Shown: positions 17,821-28,147, counted from the first letter of the stretch. The stretch is DNA of 64,000 nucleotides from Alteromonas aestuariivivens (GCF_003367475.1 NZ_QRHA01000006.1:62001-126000), one strand, 5' to 3'. Numbers and translations are program-made. Notes: a model not told the origin generated them from the sequence alone.

Positions 17821-17849
17821 TTGGCAACGAAACTGTTTCTTCGTATTCT
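17821..17849 (+). promoter_or_regulatory. Promoter of spoT
   Basis: TTGGCA (17821-17826) and TATTCT (17844-17849) are spaced by exactly 17 bases, directly after the rpoZ terminator and about 40 bases before the spoT start. This is a good sigma-70 match. Confidence 0.6.
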
Positions 17850-17887
17850 GTCTGTTCTTTTTTAATTAGTGGATCCCAGCTGTCGCC

Positions 17888-19996
17888 GTGTATCTGTTTG
17901 AAGGTCTGAAACAAAAAATTTCTGAATACTTGCCACCAGACCGTGTGCAACTGGTTCAGGACGCTTTCGTTCTGGCCCATGAAGCTCACGATGGTCAGAT
18001 GCGCTCAAGCGGTGACCCTTATATCACCCACCCTGTTGCTGTGGCAGGGATTCTGGCTGATATGCATCTGGATCATGAAACCCTGATGGCCGCCCTGCTG
18101 CATGATGTTATCGAAGACACTCATTACAGTAAGGACGATTTGGCCGATGCCTTCGGCGATACGGTAGCCGAACTGGTGGAAGGGGTCAGTAAGCTCGACA
18201 AAATTGCGTTCAGCACCAAACAGGAAGCGCAGGCGGAAAATTTTCGCAAAATGATGATGGCCATGGTGCAGGACATCCGTGTGATCCTCATCAAGCTGGC
18301 CGATCGAACTCACAATATGCGTACTCTCGGGGCTCTGAGGCCGGACAAACGCCGCCGTATTGCACTTGAAACCCTCGAAATTTACGCTCCCATTGCCCAT
18401 CGTCTGGGTATTCACGACATCAAGAACGAACTCGAAGATCTGGGCTTTCTCGCCATGTACCCTATGCGGCACCGGGCGCTGAGAACCGCCGTTAAACAGG
18501 CGCGGGGTAACCGTAGGGAAATTATTGACAACATTCGTGAAGAACTGTCCACCCGCCTTGATGAATATAAGATTTCTGCCCGGGTCGTGGGGCGCGAGAA
18601 GCATCTGTATTCCATTTACCGCAAAATGAAAAACAAGGAACTGATGTTCAATGAGGTAATGGATATCTACGCTTTCCGTATTGTGGTGGACTCGCTCGAC
18701 AACTGCTACCGCTCGCTCGGTGCCATGCACAGTCTGTATAAGCCCATCGAAACCCGTTTCAAGGATTACATCGCCATTCCACGCACCAACGGCTATCAGT
18801 CGCTGCACACGTCGTTGATTGGCCCGCACGGTATACCGGTGGAAGTGCAAATTCGTACTGAGGCGATGGATCACATGGCAGATAAAGGGGTGGCAGCGCA
18901 CTGGCTTTACAAGGAACCGGGCGACAGTGATACCACCGCTCAGTTGAGAGCCAGAAAATGGATGCAGTCGCTGCTGGAATTGCAGCAAAGCGCCAGTTCG
19001 TCTTTCGAATTTATTGAGTCAGTGAAAACCGACCTGTTCCCGGAGGAGATTTACGTCTTTACCCCGGACGGGCGAATCATAGAATTGCCAATGGGCGCCA
19101 CTCCAGTGGACTTTGCCTATGCAGTGCATTCCGATGTAGGTAATACCTGCGTTGGAGTCAGGGTTGAGCGCCGAAACTACAGCCTCAGCAAACCGCTGGA
19201 AAATGGCCAGACGGTGGAAATAATCACCTCGCCCAAGGCTAAGCCGAATGCCAACTGGCTGAATTTTGTGGTCAGTGCCCGGGCCCGTACTCGCATTCGC
19301 CAGTATCTGCGTCGCCAGCACTCTGAAGAAGCGGTGAATATGGGTAACCGGTTGTTACGCCATGCGCTGGGCAGCGTAAAACTGGATGACATTCCCCAGC
19401 ACGATATTGATCGGGTTGTACTGGAAACCAAGCACAATAACTTTGACGAGTTACTGGTGGATATTGGCCTGGGCAACGAGTTGAGTGCGATTGTAGCCCG
19501 TCGTCTGCTGGGTGAGTCCGAAGACCTGCCGGACAAAAAGGGAACCGTTGCCATACGTGGTACTGAAGGCCTGTTGGTGCATTATGCGCGTTGCTGTCAC
19601 CCTATCCCAGATGATGAAATAGTGGCGGTACTCAGCCCCGGCCGGGGGATGGCCATTCATCAGACCGGTTGCAAGAACATTCGCCGTTTGTCCCGTGAAG
19701 AGCCTCAGCGGGTACTGCCAATGAACTGGGAACACGAAGCGCAGGGCGATTTTAAGGCCTCTTTGCGCATTGAGTTGTTTAATCATCAGGGCACGCTGGC
19801 CACACTGACAAATATGATTTCCGGTTGCGATTCCAACATTGTGGGTCTGCAAACCGAAGAGAAAGAGAGTAATATCTATTTTATCGATATTGAACTGACC
19901 ACCCACAATCGTGTGCATCTGGCCCGCATCATGCGAAAAATCAGAAGCATGCCACAAGTACAAAAAGTATCGCGGCACAGTCAGTCCAAACATTAA
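17888..19996 (+). CDS. spoT: Bifunctional (p)ppGpp synthetase/hydrolase SpoT
   Basis: A 702-residue alarmone enzyme, the same length as E. coli SpoT. It starts at GTG ([10 protein letters not shown], aligning with the E. coli N-terminus). The HD hydrolase domain has [15 protein letters not shown] and LLHDVIEDT. The synthetase domain includes [13 protein letters not shown] and [20 protein letters not shown] domain follows ([25 protein letters not shown]), and an ACT domain ends the protein. It sits between rpoZ and ridA with its own promoter, and balances ppGpp synthesis and breakdown during stress. Confidence 0.95.
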   Translation: MYLFEGLKQKISEYLPPDRVQLVQDAFVLAHEAHDGQMRSSGDPYITHPVAVAGILADMHLDHETLMAALLHDVIEDTHYSKDDLADAFGDTVAELVEGVSKLDKIAFSTKQEAQAENFRKMMMAMVQDIRVILIKLADRTHNMRTLGALRPDKRRRIALETLEIYAPIAHRLGIHDIKNELEDLGFLAMYPMRHRALRTAVKQARGNRREIIDNIREELSTRLDEYKISARVVGREKHLYSIYRKMKNKELMFNEVMDIYAFRIVVDSLDNCYRSLGAMHSLYKPIETRFKDYIAIPRTNGYQSLHTSLIGPHGIPVEVQIRTEAMDHMADKGVAAHWLYKEPGDSDTTAQLRARKWMQSLLELQQSASSSFEFIESVKTDLFPEEIYVFTPDGRIIELPMGATPVDFAYAVHSDVGNTCVGVRVERRNYSLSKPLENGQTVEIITSPKAKPNANWLNFVVSARARTRIRQYLRRQHSEEAVNMGNRLLRHALGSVKLDDIPQHDIDRVVLETKHNNFDELLVDIGLGNELSAIVARRLLGESEDLPDKKGTVAIRGTEGLLVHYARCCHPIPDDEIVAVLSPGRGMAIHQTGCKNIRRLSREEPQRVLPMNWEHEAQGDFKASLRIELFNHQGTLATLTNMISGCDSNIVGLQTEEKESNIYFIDIELTTHNRVHLARIMRKIRSMPQVQKVSRHSQSKH

Positions 19997-20016
19997 AATC
20001 AACAACAGGATACATT

Positions 20017-20403
20017 ATGTCCAAAGCCATTATTCAAACGGATCGTGCGCCACAGGCGATTGGAACTTACAGCCAGGCAGTAAAAGCCGGAACTACCGTG
20101 TATTTGTCCGGGCAAATCCCGTTGGTTCCAGAAACCATGGAGATGGTTTCCGAAAATTTTGCCGAGCAGGCTACCCAGGTGTTTGAAAACATTAAGGCCG
20201 TTTGTGAAGCGGCTGGTGGAACCACCAACGATATGGTGAAGGTGAATATATTCCTGCTCGACCTTGCTCACTTCGCCACGGTTAACGAAATTATGAGCAA
20301 GTATTTCAACAAGCCTTATCCTGCCCGCGCTGCCATCGGTGTTAAAGAGTTACCGAAGGGTGCACAAATCGAAATCGACGGGATCATGGAACTGCCGGAG
20401 TAA
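20017..20403 (+). CDS. ridA: Reactive intermediate/imine deaminase RidA
   Basis: A 128-residue YjgF/YER057c/UK114 family protein that hydrolyses 2-aminoacrylate and related imines. Visible signatures are [15 protein letters not shown] near the start, VYLSGQIPL, and the C-terminal [20 protein letters not shown] containing the catalytic Arg. A purine-rich CAGGATAC precedes the start. It lies 20 bases after spoT and four bases before trmH, probably in one transcript. Confidence 0.95.
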   Translation: MSKAIIQTDRAPQAIGTYSQAVKAGTTVYLSGQIPLVPETMEMVSENFAEQATQVFENIKAVCEAAGGTTNDMVKVNIFLLDLAHFATVNEIMSKYFNKPYPARAAIGVKELPKGAQIEIDGIMELPE

Positions 20404-20407
20404 AATC

Positions 20408-21127
20408 ATGTCGCCAGAACGTTATCAGCGCATCAGGGATGTGCTGGCCAAACGGCAGACGGATCTGACGGTATGTTTGGAAAATGTGCACAAACCCCAC
20501 AATGTGTCTGCGGTGGTGCGAACGTGCGACGCTATTGGCGTTCACCGGGTGCATACCGTGTGGGAGCAGCAATACAAGCTACGCGGTGGCACTGCGATGG
20601 GCAGTCAGCAATGGGTTCGGGTCAACAACCATGAATCTATTGGGGACGCAGTCAGCCACCTCAAGCGCCAGAATATGCAGGTGCTGGTTACGCATCTGTC
20701 TGACAGGGCTGTGGATTTTCGTGAAGTGGATTACACCAGGCCTACCGCCATCCTGTTCGGGCAGGAAAAGTACGGTGCCACCGATGAGGCTATTGCATTG
20801 GCGGATCAGGACATTGTGATCCCTATGGTAGGTATGGTGCAGTCGCTGAACGTGTCTGTAGCGGCAGCGCTCGTATTGTATGAAGCCCAGCGCCAGCGCG
20901 AAGAAGCGGGCATGTATAACAGGCAGCATTTACCTGAAAAGGAATGCCAGCGCATTTTGTTTGAAGGGGGCTACCCAAGATTACAAAAAATGTGCAAGCA
21001 GAAAGGCATTCCTTACCCACCCATAGATGAGCAAGGCCTGATTGCCGCCGATGAGAGCTGGTGGCAGCAAATGCAGCTTACTCCAAAAGCACTGGCAGCG
21101 ATTGCCGCTGACGAAGCTTTCCGATAA
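20408..21127 (+). CDS. trmH: tRNA (guanosine-18-2'-O)-methyltransferase
   Basis: A 239-residue SPOUT methyltransferase that methylates the ribose of G18 in tRNA. Motif 1 is VHKPHNVSAVVRTCDAIG, motif 2 is ILFGQEKYGATDEA, and motif 3 is VGMVQSLNVSVAAALVLYE; together they form the knotted SAM site. ATG 20408 gives the usual N-terminus (MSPERYQRIRDVL); the frame is open upstream into ridA but the extension looks unlike the family. It ends with a terminator hairpin. The gene order resembles enterobacterial spoT-trmH, except that recG is displaced to 24757. Confidence 0.94.
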   Translation: MSPERYQRIRDVLAKRQTDLTVCLENVHKPHNVSAVVRTCDAIGVHRVHTVWEQQYKLRGGTAMGSQQWVRVNNHESIGDAVSHLKRQNMQVLVTHLSDRAVDFREVDYTRPTAILFGQEKYGATDEAIALADQDIVIPMVGMVQSLNVSVAAALVLYEAQRQREEAGMYNRQHLPEKECQRILFEGGYPRLQKMCKQKGIPYPPIDEQGLIAADESWWQQMQLTPKALAAIAADEAFR

Positions 21128-21140
21128 TGGAATGATGTAA

Positions 21141-21167
21141 GGGGCCGCAACTGCGGCCCTGATTTTT
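21141..21167 (+). terminator. Terminator after trmH
   Basis: GGGCCGC (21142-21148) pairs with GCGGCCC (21153-21159) around a 4-base loop, followed by TGATTTTT. The GH3 gene ends convergently at 21194, so the hairpin may serve both strands. Confidence 0.75.
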
Positions 21168-21193
21168 GGTGCTTTTTGACCAGAGCAGTTGGT

Positions 21194-23860
21194 TCACTGA
21201 ATGGTAACCACCGAAGTCTGAATTTTGCCCTGCCCCGCATACCCCGGCTGACCGTCGCCGATACTGATTTTCAGTGCGCCGGTATAAGGTTGTTTTTTCC
21301 CTTTTTCATCTATGTAAACCAGTTCATTTGCCGGAATGTTAATGCTGACCTCCTGCGACTCGCCGCCATTAAGTGCGCTGCGGGTAAAGCCCTTCAGTTC
21401 TGTATTCGGAACCCGAACCGGTGCGTCAGGCATTTGCACATATACTTGAGTGACCTGCTCGCCGGCGATGTCACTGAGATTACTTAGCGTTACGGTTAGT
21501 GTCAGATCCTGCCCCCTCTCAAGCGTTGAGGGGGCCTTAAGCGCTTCATAACGGAAATCGCTGTAGCTCAGCCCGTGGCCGAAGGGATATAGCACCTCAC
21601 CGTCGAAATACTTGTAGGTGCGGTTTTCCATGTTGTAGTCGTCAAACGGGGCGAAGCCCTCCAGATTCCTGTAAAACGTCACCGGCAAACGCCCGGACGG
21701 ATTGGCTTCTCCCCATAGGATTCTTGCCAGCGCAGTACCCGTAGCCTCACCTGGGTAGAAGGCCTGGACAATCGCGTCTACATTTTCGTTCTCCCAGTTC
21801 AGTGCCATGGCACTGCCGCTGAAATTGACCAGCACCATGGGTTTGCCGGTTTTATGCAGTGCCTGAATCAGTTGCTGCTGCACATCGGGTAAATCGATGT
21901 CTGCCCTGTCGCCATAATTGAACCCTTCCAGCTTTACCGGCATTTCTTCGCCCTCGATACGCGGTGAAATGCCTGCGGCTACCACAATAACGTCAGCGTA
22001 TTGGGCGGCCGTCAAGGCTTCTGCAAGCAGGTCGCGGGACTCATTCACCCACTCCAGGGCCCAGAACTGGTCAGTCATTGCCGCCGTGTTTTCCATTAAA
22101 TCGTTGATAAACAACTGCTGTACACGAATCTCGTATTGCACGCCTGCCTGCAGTGGTACCGCAGCGGTTACCCTTTCACCGTCCAGGTAAAGCTCGCCCT
22201 GGGTATTGAAGCGATAACTGCCAGATGTTTTGGGTATCAGCAGGCCAGACCATACAGCCCCAAAATTGCCCAGCACCTCATCGTTTACCGGGGAGCGTTC
22301 AAAGTAAAAACTCATGCTGGTTTCGACGCGGGAAGCCGAAGGAGTCTGTGCCCAGTTGGCAGAGCCGCGCAAGTTGGTGAAATCGGAAACTGGCAGGCGC
22401 TCAACCGCATAGTAGTCGGCGTTCAGGCCGGGTTGCAGATTTCCGCTGGTGTCTTCATGAAAGAGTACGGACCTGTCCAATACCTGCCAGTGGCCATAAA
22501 CATCAGCGATGATGGGGCTGCCTGGCGCGTAAGTGACATTGTCGGCACCAACCTGTTTGATGATGCCCTGAAGGGGCGTTACCGGCTGGGTGGGCAGACC
22601 GTTGTAATTGCCCAGCAATACATCCTGGTTGGTGGCGTTGGGGCCGATGACCGCAACTTTTACCCCGGTTTTAAGAGGTAAAATGCCGTCGTTTTTCAAC
22701 AATACTAAGGACTGCTCTGTAGCTGTTTGCGCCAGTTTAAGGTGAGCGTCTGAGCTGACAGAATCCAACGGAATTTTACTGTAGGGAACGCGATCCGGTG
22801 CATCAAACAGCCCTAATTTGAATCGGGTCATAAACAGTCGCTCTACCGCTTGATCGATGAGTTCTTCGCTGAGCAGCCCTTTTTGTACTGCCCAAACCAG
22901 GTTGGCAAATACACTGCGTCTGCCGGTGCCGCAGTTAAGATCTGTTCCTGCGGTGACCGCCCAGGCTGCGGCAACGGCAGGGGAGCGCACTACGTTATGA
23001 GCTTCGGTATCGAAAAAGTCTGCGATGGCACCGCAGTCCGACATCACATGTCCGTCGAACTGATATTCTCCACGCAATATCTCTTTCAGCAACATTTCAC
23101 TGCCGCAGGCGGGAGAGCCGTTAACGCGGTTGTAGGCGCACATAACGGCTTCAACATCGCCTTCCACAATGGCTTTTTCAAACGCAGGCAAGTAGGTTTC
23201 GTAGAGGTCTTTGGGGCTGACCACATAATTGTCAGAATGGCGCGAAATTTCCGGGCCATTGTGCACCGCAAAATGTTTCGCGGTGGCGGCCGATTTTAAA
23301 TAGTGTTCGTCGTCACCTTGCAGCCCGTGAATAAACTGCACCGCCAGTTCGCCGGTGAGGTAAGGGTCTTCTCCGTAGGTTTCCTGGCCTCGCCCCCAGC
23401 GTGGGTCTCGGAAAATATTGATGTTAGGGGACCAGTATGTCAGGCCGGTGTAGCGATAGCGTGCGTCGTGGCTGGCAAAGTAATGGTGTTTGGCGCGGCC
23501 CTCATCAGATATGGTGCTGGCCACATCAAACAGCAATTCGCGGTTCCACATGGCCGCCATACCGATGGCCTGCGGGAATACGGTGGCGTGCCCGGCACGG
23601 GCAACGCCGTGCAACGCTTCGTTCCAGTAATCGTAGGAAGGAATGCCAAGTCGCTCGATGGCCGGGGCATCGTTGTACATCTGGCCCACTTTTTCATTCA
23701 GCGTCATGCGTGAGACCAAATCCCGAACCCGCGTTGGCATATCAAGGTCATTGTTCTGGTATGCAGGAGCTGAATCAGAGCCGGTTTCACCGGAAGGCTG
23801 GGAAGTGCTGCAGGCACAAACGGACAGAGCAATAACCAGGCTGATTAACGATTTTTTCAT
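21194..23860 (-). CDS. Glycoside hydrolase family 3 lipoprotein (beta-xylosidase-like) with PA14 insert
   Basis: An 888-residue secreted glycosidase. ATG 23860 gives a lipoprotein signal with LSVCAC as lipobox. The N-terminal GH3 barrel carries YDYWNEALHGVA and FPQAIGMAAMWN, typical of the beta-xylosidase/arabinofuranosidase branch. KHFAVHNGPE and MSDCGAIADFF follow, the latter with the likely nucleophile Asp. The second GH3 domain (SLVLLKNDGILPL) is interrupted around residues 450-600 by a PA14-like module (YRFNTQGELYLDGERV), and a fibronectin-like domain ends it. It would release sugars from plant or algal oligosaccharides at the cell surface or periplasm. The exact substrate is uncertain. 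Confidence 0.85.
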   Translation of the reverse strand: MKKSLISLVIALSVCACSTSQPSGETGSDSAPAYQNNDLDMPTRVRDLVSRMTLNEKVGQMYNDAPAIERLGIPSYDYWNEALHGVARAGHATVFPQAIGMAAMWNRELLFDVASTISDEGRAKHHYFASHDARYRYTGLTYWSPNINIFRDPRWGRGQETYGEDPYLTGELAVQFIHGLQGDDEHYLKSAATAKHFAVHNGPEISRHSDNYVVSPKDLYETYLPAFEKAIVEGDVEAVMCAYNRVNGSPACGSEMLLKEILRGEYQFDGHVMSDCGAIADFFDTEAHNVVRSPAVAAAWAVTAGTDLNCGTGRRSVFANLVWAVQKGLLSEELIDQAVERLFMTRFKLGLFDAPDRVPYSKIPLDSVSSDAHLKLAQTATEQSLVLLKNDGILPLKTGVKVAVIGPNATNQDVLLGNYNGLPTQPVTPLQGIIKQVGADNVTYAPGSPIIADVYGHWQVLDRSVLFHEDTSGNLQPGLNADYYAVERLPVSDFTNLRGSANWAQTPSASRVETSMSFYFERSPVNDEVLGNFGAVWSGLLIPKTSGSYRFNTQGELYLDGERVTAAVPLQAGVQYEIRVQQLFINDLMENTAAMTDQFWALEWVNESRDLLAEALTAAQYADVIVVAAGISPRIEGEEMPVKLEGFNYGDRADIDLPDVQQQLIQALHKTGKPMVLVNFSGSAMALNWENENVDAIVQAFYPGEATGTALARILWGEANPSGRLPVTFYRNLEGFAPFDDYNMENRTYKYFDGEVLYPFGHGLSYSDFRYEALKAPSTLERGQDLTLTVTLSNLSDIAGEQVTQVYVQMPDAPVRVPNTELKGFTRSALNGGESQEVSINIPANELVYIDEKGKKQPYTGALKISIGDGQPGYAGQGKIQTSVVTIQ

Positions 23861-24044
23861 GGGCAACGTTCTGTATATTTTGGTTATATTCAACATACGT
23901 GACAGCCCGGCGGACTCAATGAGGTTACTTTAAAACGTAACGATGAAGGTAAAAATTGTGAATCCGAATGTCAGGCTGAGCAGTTTGAAAGAAATCCTAC
24001 CCTGATTCGGTCTAAGTAACGCAATTCAACAACCGAGAACCACT

Positions 24045-24680
24045 ATGAAAAAAACGTTTATGTCTGTTCTGGTCGCTATGGCCGTGCTTGTATCCTCGCC
24101 GCTTGCCCGTGCAGCCACAGATCTGGCTGACAACGCAATGGAAGTAAAGCCGCTGCTGAACGGCATGAGTATCCCGCCGATAACTGTGAAAATGGCTGAT
24201 GGTACTCCGGTCAGTCTCCAGGCGCTGGTGATGCAAAAGCCAACTATTGTGCTGTTTTACCGGGGTGGCTGGTGCCCCTATTGCTCACGTCAGTTGGCGG
24301 GTTTGAAAGATATTGAGGCCGATTTGGTTGAGCTGGGCTATCAGGTACTGGCCATCTCACCGCAATCTGTAGCAATGTTGCAGGAGCAAAAACTGGAGAC
24401 CGAATTTGCAGTGAACCTGTTGTCGGATGAGAATCTGGACGCCATTGCAGGATTTGGAATTGGTTTTTACCTTGATGAAGACACAGTGGCTAAATATAAA
24501 GGCTACGGCATTTCATTGACTCAGGACAGCAATGGGCGAGCGGTGCTTCCGGCACCGGCAATCTTCTTTGTAGACCAGAAAGGAGTAGTGCAGATGAGTT
24601 ACGTAAATCCGGATTACAAAGTCCGGCCATCTGCGGATCTGGTTTTGGCCGTTGCCAAAGCGTTGCGGGCGGAAAACTAG
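24045..24680 (+). CDS. Exported peroxiredoxin-like (AhpC/TSA) protein
   Basis: A 211-residue thioredoxin-fold protein with a signal peptide ending PLARAA, so probably periplasmic. The redox motif is YRGGWCPYCSRQLAG, with WCPYC near residue 76. The later AISPQSV and LLSDENLDAIAGFGIGF segments are as in peroxiredoxin-like 2/AhpC-TSA proteins. It would reduce peroxides or disulphides outside the cytosol; the reductant is unknown. It stands alone between the divergent GH3 gene and recG. Confidence 0.8.
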   Translation: MKKTFMSVLVAMAVLVSSPLARAATDLADNAMEVKPLLNGMSIPPITVKMADGTPVSLQALVMQKPTIVLFYRGGWCPYCSRQLAGLKDIEADLVELGYQVLAISPQSVAMLQEQKLETEFAVNLLSDENLDAIAGFGIGFYLDEDTVAKYKGYGISLTQDSNGRAVLPAPAIFFVDQKGVVQMSYVNPDYKVRPSADLVLAVAKALRAEN

Positions 24681-24721
24681 TCCGGACACATTGTCAGTGT
24701 ACCTACCCGCCGGCATCGGCC

Positions 24722-24727
24722 TATAAT
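24722..24727 (+). promoter_or_regulatory. Consensus -10 (TATAAT) upstream of recG
   Basis: A perfect TATAAT lies 30 bases before the recG start. TTGTCA at 24691-24696 is too far away (25-base spacing), so the -35 is weak or non-canonical. Confidence 0.4.
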
Positions 24728-24756
24728 GACGTTTTTGAGTACAAAGAGGGCGAGAT

Positions 24757-26847
24757 TTGGGGATGCCGTTGGGGAGTCAGACGCTGGCCACCACACCGAT
24801 TACCGCATTGAAAGGAGTGGGGGCCAAAGTCGCGGAAAAACTCGCTAAAATAGGCCTGTTTACGGTGCAGGATGTATTGTTTCACCTGCCACTACGCTAC
24901 GAAGATCGTACCCGGATTTACGCTGTGGCGGATTGCCGGCCCTTTTCCCACGTCAGTGTGCAGGGAGAAGTGAAATCCGCCGATATCCAGTATGGCCGAA
25001 AGCGCATGCTGGTGGTGAAGCTGTCCGACGGCAGCGGTACCATTACCCTGCGCTTTTTTCATTTTGGCGCCCTGCAGCGCACTTTGCTGAGCCCGGGTAA
25101 TCAGGTTCGCTGTTTCGGTGAAGTTCGCACCGGTAAATGGGGGCTGGAAATGATGCACCCTGAGTTTTCGCTGGTGGACGATGAATCGGCAATGGTTGAG
25201 GAGTCGCTAACGCCTGTTTACCCCACTACGGAGGGCGTTAAGCAACTTACATTGCGCAAGCTGACTGATGAAGCACTGGCCTGCCTCGACAAAGGTGCGC
25301 TGAACGATTTGTTGCCCGCCGGGTTGTATCAGCAGCAAATACCTTTGCAACAGGCACTGCATCTGGTTCACCGCCCGCCACCGGATGTTTCCGTATCCCA
25401 GCTTGAAGAAGGCCACCACCCGGCGCAGAAACGACTGATACTGGAAGAATTGCTCGCCCATCATCTGAGTGTACTGAAAGTTCGCCAGCAATCCGATGCA
25501 CAACCGGGTATTGGCCTTCGGCCGGACAACAGACTGATTGACGGCTTATTGTCGTCACTGCCTTTTTCGCCAACCGCAGCCCAGCAGCGGGTTGTTGCTG
25601 AAATTCAGGCCGACATGGCGCAGCCGAAGCCAATGATGCGGCTGGTTCAGGGGGACGTTGGTTCCGGCAAAACCCTGGTTGCAGCGCTTGCCGCCTTGTC
25701 CGCAATTGGAGCGGGGTATCAGGTTGCCCTGATGGCACCGACCGAATTGCTCGCCGAGCAACATGCCAACAACTTTCGGGGCTGGCTGGAACCGCTCGGC
25801 ATCGAAGTCGGCTGGCTGGCCGGCAAGCTGAAAGGAAAAGCCCGCGAGGCAGTCCTGGAGCGGCTCGAAAACGGTGATATACAGATGCTGGTTGGAACGC
25901 ACGCCATTTTTCAGCAGCAGGTGAATTACCATCAATTGGCCTTGGTGATTGTGGATGAACAACATCGCTTTGGCGTCCATCAACGGCTGGCACTGCGAGA
26001 AAAAGGTCAGCAACAAGGGCGGTTCCCACACCAGCTGATAATGACGGCAACGCCCATCCCCAGAACGCTTGCCATGACCGCTTACGCAGATTTGGATACT
26101 TCGGTTATCGATGAATTACCGCCGGGCCGCACGCCGGTTACCACGGTAGTGTTACCTGATACCCGCAGAGCGGATGTGATCCAAAGAGTGCATGATGCCT
26201 GCAGACAACGCGGCCGTCAGGCCTACTGGGTGTGTACGCTTATTGATGAGTCAGAAGTACTGCAGTGCCAGGCGGCAGAAGATGCCGCGATTACGCTGCG
26301 TACGGCACTGCCTGATCTAAAAGTGGGCTTGGTGCATGGGCGTTTGAAACCGGCAGAAAAACAAGAGGTTATGGAACAGTTTAAACAGGGTGAACTGGAT
26401 TTGCTGGTAGCCACTACGGTAATTGAGGTGGGTGTGGATGTGCCAAACGCCAGCATTATGATCATTGAAAACCCGGAACGCCTTGGGCTGGCACAATTAC
26501 ACCAGTTACGGGGCCGGGTTGGCAGGGGGGCAGTAGAAAGCCAGTGCGTACTTATGTATCAAAGCCCACTTTCAAAAACGGCGACCCAGCGGTTGTCGGT
26601 ATTGCGCGAGTCCAGTGACGGTTTTTATATTGCTCAGCGGGACCTTGAAATTCGCGGCCCGGGTGAACTCATGGGAACCCGTCAAACGGGTATGGCAGAA
26701 CTGAAAATAGCCGATTTGGTGCGCGACGCACAATTGATCCCGCAGGTGCAGAATATCGCTGCGCGCCTGTGGCAGGAGTATCCGTCACATGCCCAGGCCA
26801 TCATAAACCGCTGGATTGGTCATAAGGAGCAATACGGCCATGCCTGA
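24757..26847 (+). CDS. recG: ATP-dependent DNA helicase RecG
   Basis: A 696-residue helicase that remodels stalled forks and branched DNA, matching E. coli RecG in length (693). The N-terminal wedge domain includes LKGVGAKVAEKL and LFHLPLRYEDRT. Walker A is GDVGSGKT, the DEAH-type box is DEQH, and later motifs include MTATPIPRTLAM, TTVIEVGVDVPNA and QLHQLRGRVGRG. TTG 24757 has AGAGGG six bases upstream and is the likelier start; ATG 24763, two codons on, is the alternative. The 3' end overlaps rsmJ by eight bases. Confidence 0.95.
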   Translation: MGMPLGSQTLATTPITALKGVGAKVAEKLAKIGLFTVQDVLFHLPLRYEDRTRIYAVADCRPFSHVSVQGEVKSADIQYGRKRMLVVKLSDGSGTITLRFFHFGALQRTLLSPGNQVRCFGEVRTGKWGLEMMHPEFSLVDDESAMVEESLTPVYPTTEGVKQLTLRKLTDEALACLDKGALNDLLPAGLYQQQIPLQQALHLVHRPPPDVSVSQLEEGHHPAQKRLILEELLAHHLSVLKVRQQSDAQPGIGLRPDNRLIDGLLSSLPFSPTAAQQRVVAEIQADMAQPKPMMRLVQGDVGSGKTLVAALAALSAIGAGYQVALMAPTELLAEQHANNFRGWLEPLGIEVGWLAGKLKGKAREAVLERLENGDIQMLVGTHAIFQQQVNYHQLALVIVDEQHRFGVHQRLALREKGQQQGRFPHQLIMTATPIPRTLAMTAYADLDTSVIDELPPGRTPVTTVVLPDTRRADVIQRVHDACRQRGRQAYWVCTLIDESEVLQCQAAEDAAITLRTALPDLKVGLVHGRLKPAEKQEVMEQFKQGELDLLVATTVIEVGVDVPNASIMIIENPERLGLAQLHQLRGRVGRGAVESQCVLMYQSPLSKTATQRLSVLRESSDGFYIAQRDLEIRGPGELMGTRQTGMAELKIADLVRDAQLIPQVQNIAARLWQEYPSHAQAIINRWIGHKEQYGHA

Positions 26848-27613
26848 GATCACGCAACTTTACCTGGCTACCGATGCGCAGGGTCCGGCTGTGCAGGTTG
26901 CCAGTGAGCTGGCAGAAAACTGGGGGTTCACGCTAACAGACCAGACGCCTCAGGGAATGGCTTTAGTGTACGAGGGCGGGCAGTTACAACTGAGGGATTT
27001 CGCCGATCCTAAAGTCAGCGGAGTGGCGGTGGATTTTCTGTCCGGGAGTAGCCTGTACCGCAAACAGCACGGAGGGGGGCGGAAGGAACCGATAGCCAAG
27101 GCGATCGGGATCAAAGGTGACAGCCTGCCGGTGGTACTCGACGCCACTCCCGGCTTGGGGCGGGATGCATTTGTGCTGGCAAGCCTGGGCTGTAAGGTCA
27201 TACTGGTCGAACGTTCTAAAGTGGTAGCCGCTCTGCTACAGGACGGCCTGAGTCGTCTTTCCCGGGCTGCACCTGAGCTTGGCGAACTGTTTACACTGAT
27301 CCATGGAGACAGTTCGGTGGTAATGAACCAATGGCATGGGGCTGAGGTTGATTCAATTTACCTTGACCCTATGTTCCCACACCGCAAAAAATCAGCTCAG
27401 GTGAAGAAGGAAATGCGTCTGTTTCAAACCTTGCTTGGGCATGACGAAGATGCAGACGCATTGCTGGAGCCGGCATTGAAACTGGCAAGAAATCGGGTAG
27501 TGGTGAAACGTCCAAACAATGCTACAGTATTAGCAGGTCAGTCGCCGACAATGGCGATAACAAGTAAAAAACACAGATTTGACGTGTATTTAGCTAGGAG
27601 AACAGCATGTTAA
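26840..27613 (+). CDS. rsmJ: 16S rRNA (guanine-1516-N2)-methyltransferase
   Basis: A 257-residue SAM-dependent methyltransferase matching RsmJ (YhiQ). Signatures are AVDFLSGSSLYRKQHGGGR, KAIGIKGDSLPVVLDATPGLG, DAFVLASLGC, and the catalytic-site region YLDPMFPHRKKSAQVKKEMR. VVVKRPN lies near the end. ATG 26840 has AAGGAG ten bases upstream and gives a normal N-terminus. It overlaps recG by eight bases and the next peroxiredoxin gene by seven, so all three are probably co-transcribed. Confidence 0.92.
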   Translation: MPEITQLYLATDAQGPAVQVASELAENWGFTLTDQTPQGMALVYEGGQLQLRDFADPKVSGVAVDFLSGSSLYRKQHGGGRKEPIAKAIGIKGDSLPVVLDATPGLGRDAFVLASLGCKVILVERSKVVAALLQDGLSRLSRAAPELGELFTLIHGDSSVVMNQWHGAEVDSIYLDPMFPHRKKSAQVKKEMRLFQTLLGHDEDADALLEPALKLARNRVVVKRPNNATVLAGQSPTMAITSKKHRFDVYLARRTAC

Positions 27614-28080
27614 GTATTGGTAGCACTTTGCCTGAAGTCCGATTTGGGCAACTGGTCAACGGTGAAATGACCAACCCGCATACCAATGATTTGTTTGGCG
27701 GAAAAAAAGTGGTGGTATTTGCCGTACCGGGTGCTTTTACGCCAACGTGTTCAGAGGCCCATTTACCTGGGTACGTTGCTTTGGCAGACAAAATCAAAGC
27801 CAAAGGCGTGGACAGCATCATCTGTTTGTCGGTAAATGACCCCTTCGTGATGGATGCCTGGGGAAAGGCCAGCAACGCCGGGGAAATTCAGATGATTGCT
27901 GATGGTAACGGCTTTTTTACCAGCAGAATTGGCATGGATATGAATACCGGTGAATTTGGTGGTGTTCGCTCCGTGCGCTATTCCATGCTGGTGGAAGACG
28001 GGGTAGTGACCAAACTGAATGTGGAAGATCCAGGTCGGTTTGAGGTCAGTGATGCCCAAACGATGCTGGACAGCCTTTAA
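27607..28080 (+). CDS. Peroxiredoxin, Prx5 type
   Basis: A 157-residue cytosolic thiol peroxidase of the AhpE/Prx5 class. The catalytic motif is PGAFTPTCSEAHLPGY, with the peroxidatic Cys near residue 50. CLSVNDPFVMDAW and the FGGVRSVRYSMLVEDGVV strand pair follow, as in bacterial Prx5. It reduces hydrogen peroxide and organic peroxides with glutaredoxin or thioredoxin. A GGAG lies just before the ATG, inside the rsmJ end, so translation is probably coupled. Confidence 0.9.
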   Translation: MLSIGSTLPEVRFGQLVNGEMTNPHTNDLFGGKKVVVFAVPGAFTPTCSEAHLPGYVALADKIKAKGVDSIICLSVNDPFVMDAWGKASNAGEIQMIADGNGFFTSRIGMDMNTGEFGGVRSVRYSMLVEDGVVTKLNVEDPGRFEVSDAQTMLDSL

Positions 28081-28147
28081 TTGCCGGGTTTTTTCGGGCC
28101 CAACAATATTGCCTTAAAAAAATAATAGGGCGGATTATGGGATTAGG

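Noticed and set aside
28081..28102. Terminator after the Prx5 gene
   Set aside because: CGGG-T6-CGGG looks like a hairpin at a glance, but the arms are direct copies, not complementary.
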